This document shows positions 37,675 to 46,747 of a stretch of 64,000 bases of DNA, one piece after another (within the stretch, counting starts at the first letter, position 1; each line of letters starts with the position of its first letter). A program made the translations under genes and the position numbers. Source of the stretch: Massilia rubra (GTDB lineage: Bacteria > Pseudomonadota > Gammaproteobacteria > Burkholderiales > Burkholderiaceae_D); assembly GCF_011682065.1 (NCBI RefSeq), contig NZ_VUYU01000019.1, positions 62,001-126,000 of the forward strand, written 5' to 3'. A model generated the notes under the pieces. It was not told where the DNA came from. It ran no database searches and worked only from the letters and a program-made list of their open reading frames with translations.

Positions 37675-38547
37675 TCAAGCCAGGACTTCAACCGCCTGGT
37701 CTTGCAGCAGCGCCAGCAGGCGCGCGATTTCTTCGCGCATCTTGCGGCGGTCGACGATCATGTCGACAGCGCCCTTGGTGACCAGGAATTCGGCGCGCTG
37801 GAAGCCTTCAGGCAGCTTTTCGCGCACGGTGTTCTCGATCACGCGCGGGCCGGCAAAGCCGATCAGCGCTTTCGGTTCGGCGATGACCACGTCGCCCATG
37901 AAGGCGAACGAGGCCGACACGCCGCCCATGGTCGGGTCGGTCAGCACGCTGATGAACGGCAGCTTCTTCTCGGACAGCTTGGTCAGCATGGCGGTGGTTT
38001 TTGCCATTTGCATCAGCGACAGCAAACCCTCTTGCATGCGCGCGCCGCCGGTGGCGGTGATGCAGATGAACGGCACTTTTTGCTCGATCGCGATCTGGGC
38101 GCCGCGCACGAAGCGCTCGCCGACCACGGAGCCCATGGAGCCGCCCATGAATTCGAATTCGAAGGCGGCCACGACCACCGGCAGGCTCATGATGGCGCCG
38201 CCCATGACGATCAGCGCATCGGTCTCGCCGGTCGCTTCCATCGCCGCTTTCAGGCGCTCAGGGTATTTTTTGCTGTCTTTGAACTTGAGCGTGTCGACCG
38301 GCAGGGTTTCCTGGCCGATTTCGTAGCGCCCGCCTTCGTCGAGCAGGCCGTCAAGGCGCTCGCGTGCGCGGATGCGCATGTGGTGGCTGCATTTCGGGCA
38401 GACGTGAAGATTCGATTCGAGGTCGGTACGGTACAAAACGGCTTCGCAGGAAGGGCACTTGACCCACAGGCCTTCGGGCATGGTCTTGCGCGCGGCAGCG
38501 TCGGAACGCTGGATTCGTGGGGGCAGTAGTTTCTCTAACCAACTCAT
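37675..38547 (-). CDS. accD: Acetyl-CoA carboxylase carboxyltransferase subunit beta
   Basis: AccD is the beta subunit of the carboxyltransferase that makes malonyl-CoA for fatty-acid synthesis, in a complex with AccA. The 290-residue protein has the N-terminal four-cysteine zinc ribbon (C31, C34, C50, C53) followed by the crotonase-type carboxyltransferase domain, with TGGARMQEG and [13 protein letters not shown] visible. Length and motifs are normal. In related genomes it usually lies directly downstream of trpA; here about 4 kb of other genes intervene. Assignment is very secure. Confidence 0.98.
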   Translation of the reverse strand: MSWLEKLLPPRIQRSDAAARKTMPEGLWVKCPSCEAVLYRTDLESNLHVCPKCSHHMRIRARERLDGLLDEGGRYEIGQETLPVDTLKFKDSKKYPERLKAAMEATGETDALIVMGGAIMSLPVVVAAFEFEFMGGSMGSVVGERFVRGAQIAIEQKVPFICITATGGARMQEGLLSLMQMAKTTAMLTKLSEKKLPFISVLTDPTMGGVSASFAFMGDVVIAEPKALIGFAGPRVIENTVREKLPEGFQRAEFLVTKGAVDMIVDRRKMREEIARLLALLQDQAVEVLA

Positions 38548-38732
38548 ACATTCTCCTTCTGCGGCATCTTAGTGGTCGGTAGTTTAGCCGGTAAGACACT
38601 GCTTGTCGAACACAACGGGATGGAAATTGCTTATCTGGCATTGTTTTCACTACTGGTACTGCTGTTCGATGCGCACGGTGTCGAAGGGTTCCCCGTGCGG
38701 CGCGAACTCATGCGATGCGCTATGCTCCGGGC

Positions 38733-38954
38733 ATGAATCCCTTGCATCCTAAAAAATTACTGCTTTCGAAATGGACGGCGCTGGCGCCTGTGAACAAGGA
38801 GAAGCACTTTCTCGTGACCAAGGTGGTCGAGCCCGAGGCGCCGGGCGGCCCTGTAGAATGGGTCGATATCGATGCCGTGCACAGCCGGCAAACGCGGCGC
38901 ATCGCATGGGAAACCCTGCGCGACGACACGCTGTGGCGCCAGGGCTGGGTATAG
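38733..38954 (+). CDS. Small Trp-rich conserved protein (TIGR02450-like)
   Basis: This 73-residue protein starts at the ATG at 38733 (MNPLHPKKLLLSKWTA). An ATG six codons upstream at 38715 is possible but not needed. The pattern KLLLSKWTA, KEKHFLVTKV, RIAWETLRDD and WRQGW fits the family of small tryptophan-rich proteins known as TIGR02450, found in many proteobacteria and cyanobacteria with no assigned function. It is encoded opposite to accD and converges with the glycoside hydrolase gene. No strong ribosome-binding site is visible. Confidence in it being a real gene is good because of the family match. Confidence 0.8.
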   Translation: MNPLHPKKLLLSKWTALAPVNKEKHFLVTKVVEPEAPGGPVEWVDIDAVHSRQTRRIAWETLRDDTLWRQGWV

Positions 38955-39039
38955 GAAAGAAACAGCCGAATCATCGATCCGGCTGCATTGCGGCGCTAGT
39001 GAGTATTCACATCGCGCAAGAGTGACACGGAGTAACCGC

Positions 39040-41577
39040 TTACTTTTTTGCCTTGGCACAGGCCGAACCGCCCAGCACCGGCACCTGGCTACCGGCGCTG
39101 CCGCTGGTCCCTTGGAAGCCGAACTCGACGGTCTGGCCAGGCTGGATCACCGCGTTCCAGCCGACATTGCTCGCGGTGTACGGATTGCTGCCGCTCAAGA
39201 CCGCGTTCCACATACTCGCCACTTTCGAGCCATCCGAATAAGTCCAGCTCACGCTCCAGCCGTTCATGGCGGCGCTGCCGCGGTTGGTGATCTGCACCGC
39301 CCCGTTGAATCCCCCCGGCCATTGGCTGCGCACCTGGTAGACGCACTGAGCCGTTGGCGTCGGCGTTGGCGGCGGTTCGACCGGTGGCGGTGGATCGATC
39401 GGCGGCGTGGTGGCGCCGCCAGGCACACCCATGGCGATGCCGCGTCCGGCGGTACTCATATACACCACGCCGTAACGGTTCATGTCGCCGACGACGAACT
39501 GGCCATTGGCCGGGCCGCCGTACTGGTGGGCATCATCATTGACCCGCACCCAGGTGGCGCCGGCGTCAACCGAGCGGTGCACGCCCTTCACGCCGCCCAC
39601 CGTACCCCATATATATACCGTCGGGAAGCTTGCGCCCGCAGCGGCCGCGCCGAAGCCGACCGCGCCCGCGTAGCTGACGCTGCCGATGCTGCTGAAGGTT
39701 GCGCCGGAATCGGTCGAGCGCGCGAGACCCGCGCCGTTCAACGGCACCCACAGCTCGCCTTCGCGGTTCGGTACGGCGCGGATGACTTTCGAGCCGCCAG
39801 ATTGCAAGCTCGCTTTTGGTGCGAACGAGACGCCGCCATCGGTACTGACGAACACGCGGCCATTGTCATACGCATAAAACTTGCGCGGATTGACAGCGTC
39901 GGCCACCGGGCGGGCGCTGCTCGCGTTCAAGCCACTAACGCTGGTCCAGCTGGCGCCGAAGTCGGTCGAGCGGTAGCTGGTGGCCGAATTGTCGGGACTG
40001 TGCAGCAGCACGGCGCCATCCGACGAAAGCGCGACCTGGCCGTTCTTGCCGTTCATCACCGCACTCTTCTTCCAGGTGACGCCCGTATCGGTCGAGTAAT
40101 ACATGCCCGGCGCATCGTTGCCGCCGGCACGCGCCAGTACCGAGGTCTTGCGCGCGGCGAAGTCGAGGCCGGTCGTGGTGCCGATCGACGGCATGTGGAT
40201 CGGCGCGTAGCGGCTGGTGTCGGTGTGGCGGAAGCCATCGTAGTCGCCAATGGCCGACACCAGCGGCCCGCCCGGGATGCTGACCAGGTTGAGCGGCACC
40301 GTTTCTTCCAGCCCGGCCACATTGAAGGTCCAGGTGGCCGGGGTGGCGTTGATGTTGGCCGTTTTGAAGATACCGTTACCGGACGACACCCACGCCGCCT
40401 TGGTATCGAATGGATCGAGCTCGACCGTGCCAGCCCAGTGAATCGCCTTGTCGCCGACCCAGGACACGCCCGCGCTATCCTTGGCGAAGCCGCGCGCGAT
40501 CACGTCGGTCCAGCTGGCGCCGCCATTGGTCGAGGTGTAGATGCGGTCGCCCCAGGCGTTGCCCTGCTGTTGGTAGGTGTTGACGGTCGAAGCCACCAGG
40601 TTGTTCGGATTATCGGGCGCCACGCTGATGCCGCTGAACGCCGAGCCCACACCGGCCGGGGTCACATTGGTCCAGGCGCCGGTGCCCACGTTGTATTTCC
40701 AGATCTGGCCGCGGTCCATCGGTTCCGGCTGCGCCCAGTGACCGTGCGGACCGGCGCCGTTGGCGTAGGTGACGTACAGGTTGCCGTCGCTGGCGCGCGC
40801 CGCGCGTTGCGGCATCAGGTCGGTTGGGGCACCGGCGACTGGCGCGAAGGTCTGGCCGCCATCGTTGCTGCGGTACAGGTTGGGGGCCACGTAGCCGAAG
40901 CGCGACACGCCGACCACGATGCGCTGCGCCGCGCCATTGACCACGCTGGACGGATCGAGCGCGACGAAGTTAATGCCGTTTTCGTTGGGCGTGGTGGTCA
41001 CGTTCAGGCTGGACAGGCGGGCCCAGGTGGCGCCGCTGTCGGTGCTCTTGAACAGGCCGTTGGCGCGCGTGCCCACGTACAAGATGTTGCTCGAACCGGG
41101 ATCGACCTGCAGGCGTTCGCCGGTCTGGCGGCCCATGCCGTTGCCGTGCGCCTTGAACAGGGCCGACACATCGGTCTTGATGAAGGTTTTGCCGTAATCC
41201 GAAGAACGCAGGATCATGGTCTTGCCGTTGTTGAAGTAGCTGATGCCGGCCAGCATGTACAGCTTTGCGGGATTTTTAGGGTCGAGCGTGATCGACTCCA
41301 CGCCCAGCAGGCCCGTCTCGTCTTCCGACGCCCAGTCCAGCAGTGGCACCCAGCGCGCGGCCGTATTGTCCCAGCGGTAAGCGCCGCCGACGTCGGTGCG
41401 GGCGTAGGCCAGGCCCTTTTGGGTCTTGCTCGGAATCACCGCCGAGACGAAACCGCCGCCGCCCATGGCGACACTGTTCCATTGGTAAGTTTCGGACGCG
41501 GCGGACGCCGGTGCGGAGGCGGCGGCGCACAGCGCGCAGGCCGCCGCAATGGTCGAGAGTCGATGCATGAATGTCAT
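39040..41577 (-). CDS. Secreted GH74 family glycoside hydrolase with CBM2 (xyloglucanase-like)
   Basis: The 845-residue exoprotein has a Sec signal peptide (about 1-27, ending ASAASE). It continues with a two-propeller GH74 catalytic region (about 30-720) with many sialidase-like SxDxGxTW repeats, a Pro-rich linker (PPIDPPPPVEPPP) and a C-terminal family 2 cellulose-binding module (about 745-840, with GWSVSWTY and GFQGTSGSAG). GH74 enzymes cut xyloglucan or related beta-1,4-glucans. D62 in TDVGGAYRW corresponds to one catalytic Asp of the family, and the second probably lies near residue 444 (GDYDGF). The start is the ATG at 41577 or 41568. A LacI-type palindrome lies 32 nt upstream. The gene interrupts the usual trpA-accD neighbourhood, suggesting acquisition. 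Confidence 0.93.
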   Translation of the reverse strand: MTFMHRLSTIAAACALCAAASAPASAASETYQWNSVAMGGGGFVSAVIPSKTQKGLAYARTDVGGAYRWDNTAARWVPLLDWASEDETGLLGVESITLDPKNPAKLYMLAGISYFNNGKTMILRSSDYGKTFIKTDVSALFKAHGNGMGRQTGERLQVDPGSSNILYVGTRANGLFKSTDSGATWARLSSLNVTTTPNENGINFVALDPSSVVNGAAQRIVVGVSRFGYVAPNLYRSNDGGQTFAPVAGAPTDLMPQRAARASDGNLYVTYANGAGPHGHWAQPEPMDRGQIWKYNVGTGAWTNVTPAGVGSAFSGISVAPDNPNNLVASTVNTYQQQGNAWGDRIYTSTNGGASWTDVIARGFAKDSAGVSWVGDKAIHWAGTVELDPFDTKAAWVSSGNGIFKTANINATPATWTFNVAGLEETVPLNLVSIPGGPLVSAIGDYDGFRHTDTSRYAPIHMPSIGTTTGLDFAARKTSVLARAGGNDAPGMYYSTDTGVTWKKSAVMNGKNGQVALSSDGAVLLHSPDNSATSYRSTDFGASWTSVSGLNASSARPVADAVNPRKFYAYDNGRVFVSTDGGVSFAPKASLQSGGSKVIRAVPNREGELWVPLNGAGLARSTDSGATFSSIGSVSYAGAVGFGAAAAGASFPTVYIWGTVGGVKGVHRSVDAGATWVRVNDDAHQYGGPANGQFVVGDMNRYGVVYMSTAGRGIAMGVPGGATTPPIDPPPPVEPPPTPTPTAQCVYQVRSQWPGGFNGAVQITNRGSAAMNGWSVSWTYSDGSKVASMWNAVLSGSNPYTASNVGWNAVIQPGQTVEFGFQGTSGSAGSQVPVLGGSACAKAKK

Positions 41578-41608
41578 GGGGGTTCGCTTTTCTTGGTGGC
41601 GTTGGAAT

Positions 41609-41622
41609 TGAAAACGTTTTCA
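41609..41622. promoter_or_regulatory. Candidate LacI-family operator upstream of the GH74 gene
   Basis: TGAAAACGTTTTCA is a perfect 14-bp palindrome with a central CG, the form typical of LacI/GalR-family operators. It lies 32-45 nt upstream of the GH74 start, a position where a repressor would block transcription or its start. No lacI-type gene is in the window. Confidence 0.6.
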
Positions 41623-41847
41623 GGCGTGAGCGAAGGTATGCTATGCCCCGTATGTACCTGTGTCTAATCTTTATTTTGCGAGGAAAACGGCGGAAAATGG
41701 ACGAATTAGCATGGTTTACGGGCAAAATGTGCAAGCCGTAAGCAAGAGGTGATGATGGGAGTTGAAGCAGGGTTTTCGGCCGGAATGAAAAGTGCGCAGC
41801 AAGGCGATGCATCGACAGCAAGGCCGATGCAGGTCATGGTCAGGCGG

Positions 41848-42231
41848 TCAAGGAGTTTCTGGCGTTTCGCTGAGCGGCGTGGAGTCACTGGCCGTCCCGA
41901 CAGGCTCGACAACCAGGCGCAGCCCTAGCGACTTCATCACGCGCATGACGGTATCAAGGCGCGGAGAACTCTCCTCGCGGAGCGCAACGAACAACTCTTC
42001 GCGCGTCGATGCGGATAATTCGTCCGTTCCTAGCATTCCCGGAGCCTGCGCTACCGTTTCCAGGGCGTGCACCAGCATCGATGTATCGTCTTCTTCCAAG
42101 AAAACATTCACGAAGCCGACAATGGCTTCCTCGGAATCGAGATAATCCGCAGGCTCGAAGCAAGGAAAAGTACGGATAAGGTCCATGTCGAACTCGTCTT
42201 CCACCGAACTGACAATGTGTGCTGTTTTCAT
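41848..42231 (-). CDS. Putative addiction-module antidote (HigA-like antitoxin)
   Basis: The 127-residue protein starts at the ATG at 42231; a GTG at 42240 is the alternative. The segment PADYLDSEEAIVGFVNVFLE followed by a helix-turn-helix-like region (about 75-115, with STREELFVAL and RLDTVMRVMKSLGLRL) matches the family of HigA-type antidotes. These neutralise a RelE/HigB-type toxin and repress their own operon. The C-terminal tail is Ser/Thr/Pro-rich. It begins about 10 nt after the toxin stop, giving the toxin-first order typical of higBA-like modules. Confidence 0.8.
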   Translation of the reverse strand: MKTAHIVSSVEDEFDMDLIRTFPCFEPADYLDSEEAIVGFVNVFLEEDDTSMLVHALETVAQAPGMLGTDELSASTREELFVALREESSPRLDTVMRVMKSLGLRLVVEPVGTASDSTPLSETPETP

Positions 42232-42241
42232 GCTCGACACC

Positions 42242-42544
42242 CTACGGTTTGTTCTTCAACGCCCTGGCGAGCTTTCTCGCCGCATCGATATCCTTTTGCT
42301 GGCCCTTCTTGGTGCCACCGCCGAGAAGAAAAAGAATTTCGTATCCGGTTTGTATGAAATAGATTCTCCAGCCGGCGCCGAAATCGATCTTTGCCTCCCA
42401 GACGCCGTCCCCAATGGGCTCGACGTCGCCAAGCAGACCTTGTCTCATTTTTACGAGCCTGGCATTGACACGAAGTTGGGTGGTCTTATCCTTGATCCCC
42501 AGAAAGAACTTGGTAAACTCGGGATGGAAGAGCAGAGTGAACAT
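42242..42544 (-). CDS. RelE/HigB-type toxin of addiction module
   Basis: The protein has 100 residues from the ATG at 42544 (MFTLLFHPEF). A longer reading upstream adds unrelated residues and was dropped. The pattern of a strand-rich core with GDVEPIGDGVWEAKIDFG and GWRIYFIQTG, a hydrophobic ILFLLGGGTK strand and the terminal KKGQQKDIDAARKLA helix is that of the putative addiction-module killer family, a branch of the RelE/ParE superfamily. Such toxins usually cut ribosome-bound mRNA. The antitoxin gene follows within 10 nt. No clear ribosome-binding site precedes the start. Confidence 0.83.
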   Translation of the reverse strand: MFTLLFHPEFTKFFLGIKDKTTQLRVNARLVKMRQGLLGDVEPIGDGVWEAKIDFGAGWRIYFIQTGYEILFLLGGGTKKGQQKDIDAARKLARALKNKP

Positions 42545-42668
42545 TTTTAGTGTAGGCGGTCGAATAAACCATGTCAATCGGACCTGATGAACGTCCTTTT
42601 TGACGGGTCCAGGAGGTGATCCAAGACCCATTCTACCGACACCGCCACAACGCACGAGTCGACCTGGA

Positions 42669-43475
42669 TCAAGCTTCCCGGTGATCGAGCGCGCTACGGA
42701 TTCCCGCCACGAAACGCTGGACCGCCTCCACCGCCTGATCCTTCGGCGTCGCTTCGATCTCCTGGATGATGCGGCTGCCGATCACCACCGCGTCGGCCAC
42801 CTGGGCCACCGCCCTGGCGGTCTCGCCATCGCGAATCCCGAAGCCCACGCCGATCGGCAGCTTGACGTGCTCGCGGATCGGCGCCAGGCGGCGCGCCACA
42901 TCGGCCACGTCGATATTGCCGGCGCCCGTGACGCCCTTGAGCGACACATAATAACTAAAACCGCTGCCGAACTTGGCCACCTGCGCGATGCGCTCCGGGG
43001 TCGACGTCGGCGCCAGCAGGAAGATCAGGTCGAGGCCGGAAGCGCGCATCGCCGTGGCGAATTCTTCGCATTCCTCGGGCGGATAATCGACCACGATGGC
43101 GCCATCCGCGCCGGCTTCCTTGGCCTTGGCGATAAACGCATCGGGCCCGATCCGCTCGATCGGATTGGCATACCCCATCAGCACCACCGGCGTGCCCTGG
43201 TTGGTCTTGCGGAACTCGCGCACGTAGCCGAACACGTCGCCGAGGCCGACGTTGAACTTGAGCGCGCGCTCGCAGGCGCGCTGGATCACCGGCCCTTCGG
43301 CCATCGGATCGGAAAACGGCACCCCCAGTTCGAGGATGTCGGCGCCGCCGGCAACCAGAGCGTGCATCAGCGGCACGGTCATCTCGGGGCCTGGATCGCC
43401 GGCCGTGATAAAGGTGACGAGCGCGGTTTTTTTACTGGCCGCCAAAGCGGCAAAGGTTGGTGCGATTCTGGACAT
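42669..43475 (-). CDS. trpA: Tryptophan synthase alpha chain
   Basis: TrpA splits indole-3-glycerol phosphate to indole and glyceraldehyde 3-phosphate and channels indole to TrpB. The protein has 268 residues from the ATG at 43475, which follows AAGAAAG. A longer reading from 43772 runs back into trpB and is rejected. The catalytic Glu49 is present in [10 protein letters not shown]. The position equal to E. coli Asp60 is Glu here (MAEGP), a point worth checking. FITAGDPG near residue 22 and GFGIRDGE near 212 are normal. It is 50 nt downstream of trpB. Downstream, in place of accD, comes a toxin-antitoxin pair. Confidence 0.97.
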   Translation of the reverse strand: MSRIAPTFAALAASKKTALVTFITAGDPGPEMTVPLMHALVAGGADILELGVPFSDPMAEGPVIQRACERALKFNVGLGDVFGYVREFRKTNQGTPVVLMGYANPIERIGPDAFIAKAKEAGADGAIVVDYPPEECEEFATAMRASGLDLIFLLAPTSTPERIAQVAKFGSGFSYYVSLKGVTGAGNIDVADVARRLAPIREHVKLPIGVGFGIRDGETARAVAQVADAVVIGSRIIQEIEATPKDQAVEAVQRFVAGIRSALDHREA

Positions 43476-43525
43476 GGCGATGCTTTCTTGTAGTGTGATC
43501 GAAAAGGTCGGACAGCAGCAAAAAC

Positions 43526-44773
43526 TCAGCTGAAATCGAGCCCCATCCGCTCCGCCACGGTGTGCATGTCCTTGTCGCCGCGGCCCGACAGGTTCACCAG
43601 GATCAGCTGGTCCTTGGGCAAGGTCGCCGCCAGCTTGGCCGCATACGCCAGCGCGTGCGACGATTCGAGCGCCGGGATGATGCCTTCGATATGGCAGCAG
43701 TCGTGGAATGCCTGCAGCGCTTCGTCGTCGGTCACCGACACATACTGCGCGCGCCCCAGGTCCTTCAACCACGCGTGCTCCGGTCCCACGCCCGGATAAT
43801 CGAGGCCGGCCGACACCGAGTGCGTCTCGATGATCTGGCCGTTTTCATCCTGCAGCAGGTAGGTGCGGTTGCCGTGCAAGACGCCCGGAATGCCGGCCGT
43901 GAGCGAAGCCGAATGCTTGCCCGAGTCGAGCCCTTCGCCGGCCGCTTCGACCCCGATCAACTTGACGTTCTTGTCGTCGATGTAAGGATAAAAAATCCCC
44001 ATCGCGTTCGAGCCGCCGCCGATACAGGCCAGCACGTAGTCGGGCTGGCGTCCGGTCAGTTCCGGCATCTGCACCAGGCATTCCTCGCCGATCACCGACT
44101 GGAAGTCGCGCACCATCATCGGATACGGGTGCGGGCCGGCCACCGTGCCAATGATGTAGAAGGTGTTTTCAATGTTGGTGACCCAGTCGCGCATGGCTTC
44201 ATTGAGCGCATCCTTGAGCGTCTTCGAGCCCGACTCCACCGGCACCACGGTCGCGCCGAGCAGCTTCATGCGGTACACGTTCTGGGCCTGGCGCTTGACG
44301 TCTTCGCTGCCCATGTAGACCACGCATTCGAGCCCGAAACGGGCGCAGATGGTGGCCGTGGCCACGCCGTGCTGGCCGGCGCCGGTTTCGGCGATGATGC
44401 GTGGTTTACCCATGCGCTTGGCCAGCAATGCCTGGCCGATGACGTTATTGATCTTGTGCGCGCCGGTGTGGTTCAGGTCTTCGCGCTTGAAGAAGATCTG
44501 CGCCCCGCCCTGCTGCTCGGACCAGCGCTTGGCGTGGTAGATCGGCGACGGACGGCCGACGAAGTGCTTGAGTTCATAGCGAAATTCGTCGAGAAATTCG
44601 GGATCGTGGCTGTATTTGGCGTAGGCTTCTTTCAGCTCGGCCAGTGCGTGGGTCAGCGTTTCGGCGACAAACGAACCGCCGTAGGGGCCGAAGTGGCCGC
44701 GCGCATCGGGCAGCTGGTAGTCGGTGGTCTGGAAAATCGGGGCGGCCGCAGCGCGCGCAGGTGCGTCTTTCAT
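43526..44773 (-). CDS. trpB: Tryptophan synthase beta chain
   Basis: TrpB condenses indole with serine to give tryptophan, using PLP. The protein has 415 residues from the ATG at 44773 (MKDAPAR). A longer reading from 44821 is less likely. The PLP lysine is K107 in GAHKINN. The Gly/Ser-rich phosphate-binding loop [10 protein letters not shown] and the glutamate of VGVEAAGEG are in place. It forms a pair with trpA and is separated from trpF by an unusual 465-nt gap that contains a large hairpin. Assignment is very secure. Confidence 0.98.
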   Translation of the reverse strand: MKDAPARAAAAPIFQTTDYQLPDARGHFGPYGGSFVAETLTHALAELKEAYAKYSHDPEFLDEFRYELKHFVGRPSPIYHAKRWSEQQGGAQIFFKREDLNHTGAHKINNVIGQALLAKRMGKPRIIAETGAGQHGVATATICARFGLECVVYMGSEDVKRQAQNVYRMKLLGATVVPVESGSKTLKDALNEAMRDWVTNIENTFYIIGTVAGPHPYPMMVRDFQSVIGEECLVQMPELTGRQPDYVLACIGGGSNAMGIFYPYIDDKNVKLIGVEAAGEGLDSGKHSASLTAGIPGVLHGNRTYLLQDENGQIIETHSVSAGLDYPGVGPEHAWLKDLGRAQYVSVTDDEALQAFHDCCHIEGIIPALESSHALAYAAKLAATLPKDQLILVNLSGRGDKDMHTVAERMGLDFS

Positions 44774-45238
44774 GGGGTACTCGCTTTCGAAGGTGATATC
44801 GGCTGACAGACCGCGGCGCAAAGGCGGCGGTCATGGCTGGTGATACAGGGGCGTGACTAAGTAAGTGTGCAGAAATTATTGTGATTTATAGCGAACAGAA
44901 GCGGATGCCTTGCAAGGCGCACGCCGCGACGCAGTGCGAGCACTGCTAGTGGTGGGCAACGCAGCAAGGCGCCGCTTATGGAAGCTAGAAATTACAAGAA
45001 TTTATGCGCACTTACTTAGCCCCGCGTCAATCGCGTTTGGTACGCCCGAGCCACCACACAAAACGACCCGAGGCGCGCGTTCTTTTTGAATGAGAAACCA
45101 TCGCAGCCTTTCCTGCACCACCGTGGAGGTCACGCGCTCCGGGGCAAAAGCCGGAGGAAGGTGACGGGTGATGCGGTATTGTTGAACGTATTCTAGCAAA
45201 TCGGCGCCACGTGTGGTGGCGCCGACGCACCAGGCGTT
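44774..45238. other. Gap between trpF and trpB
   Basis: The 465-nt stretch holds no convincing gene. Its centre is the 163-bp hairpin at 44857-45019. A 65-codon reading on the - strand at 45002-45199 overlaps the hairpin end, resembles nothing known and lacks a good start. The segment next to trpB presumably carries the trpBA translation start and perhaps a promoter. Confidence 0.7.
44857..45019. repeat. 163-bp imperfect inverted repeat (possible MITE or large hairpin)
   Basis: The two ends are near-perfect inverted copies: ctaagtaagtg...gca.aaatt.ttgt.attt.tagc on the left pairs with the right end running back from 45019. The arms extend inwards through aagcgg and gccttgc to a central GCAGTGC-GA-GCACTGC stem, so almost the whole element can fold into one long hairpin. 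The AT-rich ends (agtaagtg and cacttact) contrast with the GC-rich core. No flanking target-site duplication is obvious. It could be a miniature inverted-repeat transposable element, a repetitive extragenic palindrome or a bidirectional terminator. Confidence 0.75.
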
Positions 45239-45901
45239 TCAGCCCTCGCGGTCGGCCATCCGCACGGCGGCCGCAAAGGCGTCGATTTTGGCGCCATCCT
45301 TGATGCCCTTGGCCTGTTCCACGCCGCTGCTGATATCGACCGCGTACGGGCGCACCTGGCGCACCGCGCCGGCCACGCTGTCGACCGTCAGGCCGCCACT
45401 CAAGACCACGCGCGGCGCCAGCCCGGCCGGTATCACGCCCCAGTCGAACACTTTGCCGGCGCCGCCGTAGGCGTCGACGAAGGTATCGAGCAGCAGGCCT
45501 GAAAACAGCGGGCTGGCGGCGCGGCACAGCGCCTCTTCGGCCAGCAGGTCGGCGCCGCTCGTCTCGGGGCGCACGCGCAGCACGCGCATGAACGGCTTGC
45601 CCACGGCGGCGGCAATGGCCGCGCACTGCTCCACCGTTTCATCGCCATGGAACTGCAGCTGTGCGAAAGGCGCCACGGCGGCCACCGCCCTCACCTCGTC
45701 GATGCTGGCGTTGACGAACAGCGCCACGGTGGAGACAAACGGCGGCACGGCCGACATCAAGGCGCCGGCCTGCGCCGCCGTCACGTAGCGCGGGCTTTTT
45801 GCATAGAACACGAAACCGAGTGCGTCCGCGCCAGCGGCCACTGCGGCCTGGACGTCCTGCGGGCGCGTGAGCCCGCAAATCTTGATGCGTGTGCGTTGCA
45901 T
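45239..45901 (-). CDS. trpF: Phosphoribosylanthranilate isomerase
   Basis: TrpF converts phosphoribosylanthranilate to CdRP in tryptophan synthesis. The 220-residue TIM-barrel protein shows KICGLT with the catalytic Cys at position 9, LQFHGDE near 84, LLLDTF near 136 and the phosphate-binding end VDISSGVE near 190. It follows truA by 9 nt, an arrangement frequent in proteobacteria, and precedes trpB across the hairpin-bearing gap. Length and motifs are normal. Confidence 0.97.
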   Translation of the reverse strand: MQRTRIKICGLTRPQDVQAAVAAGADALGFVFYAKSPRYVTAAQAGALMSAVPPFVSTVALFVNASIDEVRAVAAVAPFAQLQFHGDETVEQCAAIAAAVGKPFMRVLRVRPETSGADLLAEEALCRAASPLFSGLLLDTFVDAYGGAGKVFDWGVIPAGLAPRVVLSGGLTVDSVAGAVRQVRPYAVDISSGVEQAKGIKDGAKIDAFAAAVRMADREG

Positions 45902-45910
45902 GAGCGGCCT

Positions 45911-46708
45911 TCAGAACCAGGGCAGTGGACGGGCCGCCTCGTGCGGCAAACCCCATTTGGGATCGTAATCGATCTTGGCCAGATACAGGCCATCGGGCAT
46001 GAAAGTGGGCGCGGCGTCGTTGCGGTCGCGCCCTTCCAGTACATCCTTCATCCATGCCGGCGTGTGGCGGCCCTGGCCGACGTAGATCAGGGAGCCGATC
46101 AGGTTGCGCACCATGTGGTGCAGGAAGGCGCTGGCGCGCAGGGTGAACACGATGACTTCACCATGGCGCTCGATGTTCACCGCGTGCATCTGCTTGACCG
46201 GCGACTTGGCCTGGCACTGCGAGGAACGGAAGGCGGAAAAATCGTGCGTGCCGACCAGGAATTGCGCGGCGGCGCGCATCAGGTCCACGTCGAGCGGGCG
46301 AAACACCCAGCCGGCGCGGCCCACCAGCAGCGGCGAGCGGATCGGATTGTTGTACAGGACGTAGTGATAGGTGCGCGCAAAGGCGGCGAAGCGGGCGTGG
46401 AATTCCTGCCCCGGATGCTCGGGCACTTCGGTGGCCCAACGCACGGCAATCGCGTCGGGCAAAAAGGCGTTCACGCCGCGTACCCAGGACTGCATGCCGC
46501 GCGAGAGGTCGGTGTCGAAGTGGACCACCTGTTCAAGCGCGTGCACGCCGGTATCGGTACGGCCGGCGCAGGTGGTACCGAGCTCGACGCGCGCGAATTT
46601 TTCGAGCGCGATTTCGAGCCGGTCCTGCACCGTGTTGCGGTCTGGCTGCTTCTGGTAGCCGTTGAAGGCGGTACCGTCGTACTGGACTCCGAGTGCTATT
46701 CGCTTCAA
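45911..46708 (-). CDS. truA: tRNA pseudouridine(38-40) synthase
   Basis: TruA converts uridines 38-40 of the tRNA anticodon stem-loop to pseudouridine. The 265-residue protein has the catalytic Asp52 in [11 protein letters not shown] and other family motifs: [13 protein letters not shown] near the N terminus and [11 protein letters not shown] near 213. It lies between fimV (39 nt upstream) and trpF (9 nt downstream), on the same strand, as in related genomes. Assignment is secure. Confidence 0.97.
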   Translation of the reverse strand: MKRIALGVQYDGTAFNGYQKQPDRNTVQDRLEIALEKFARVELGTTCAGRTDTGVHALEQVVHFDTDLSRGMQSWVRGVNAFLPDAIAVRWATEVPEHPGQEFHARFAAFARTYHYVLYNNPIRSPLLVGRAGWVFRPLDVDLMRAAAQFLVGTHDFSAFRSSQCQAKSPVKQMHAVNIERHGEVIVFTLRASAFLHHMVRNLIGSLIYVGQGRHTPAWMKDVLEGRDRNDAAPTFMPDGLYLAKIDYDPKWGLPHEAARPLPWF

Positions 46709-46747
46709 TCTAAGTCCAGTAACAGCCGTGGTTCATCAAGACAGCGA

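Noticed and set aside
38963-38985. A small hairpin (CAGCCG / CGGCTG) after the Trp-rich gene as a terminator
   Set aside because: The stem has a mismatch and no T-run on either strand, so support is too weak.
38872-41667. A 931-codon + strand frame over the GH74 gene
   Set aside because: It is antisense to a gene with signal peptide, GH74 repeats and CBM2; no features of its own.
43476-43772. N-terminal extension of trpA by 99 codons
   Set aside because: It runs antisense-like through trpB in another frame with Arg/Gly-rich content; the ATG at 43475 gives the normal 268-residue TrpA.
45002-45199. A 65-codon - strand frame next to trpF
   Set aside because: It overlaps the hairpin element, has no recognisable family and lacks a good start.
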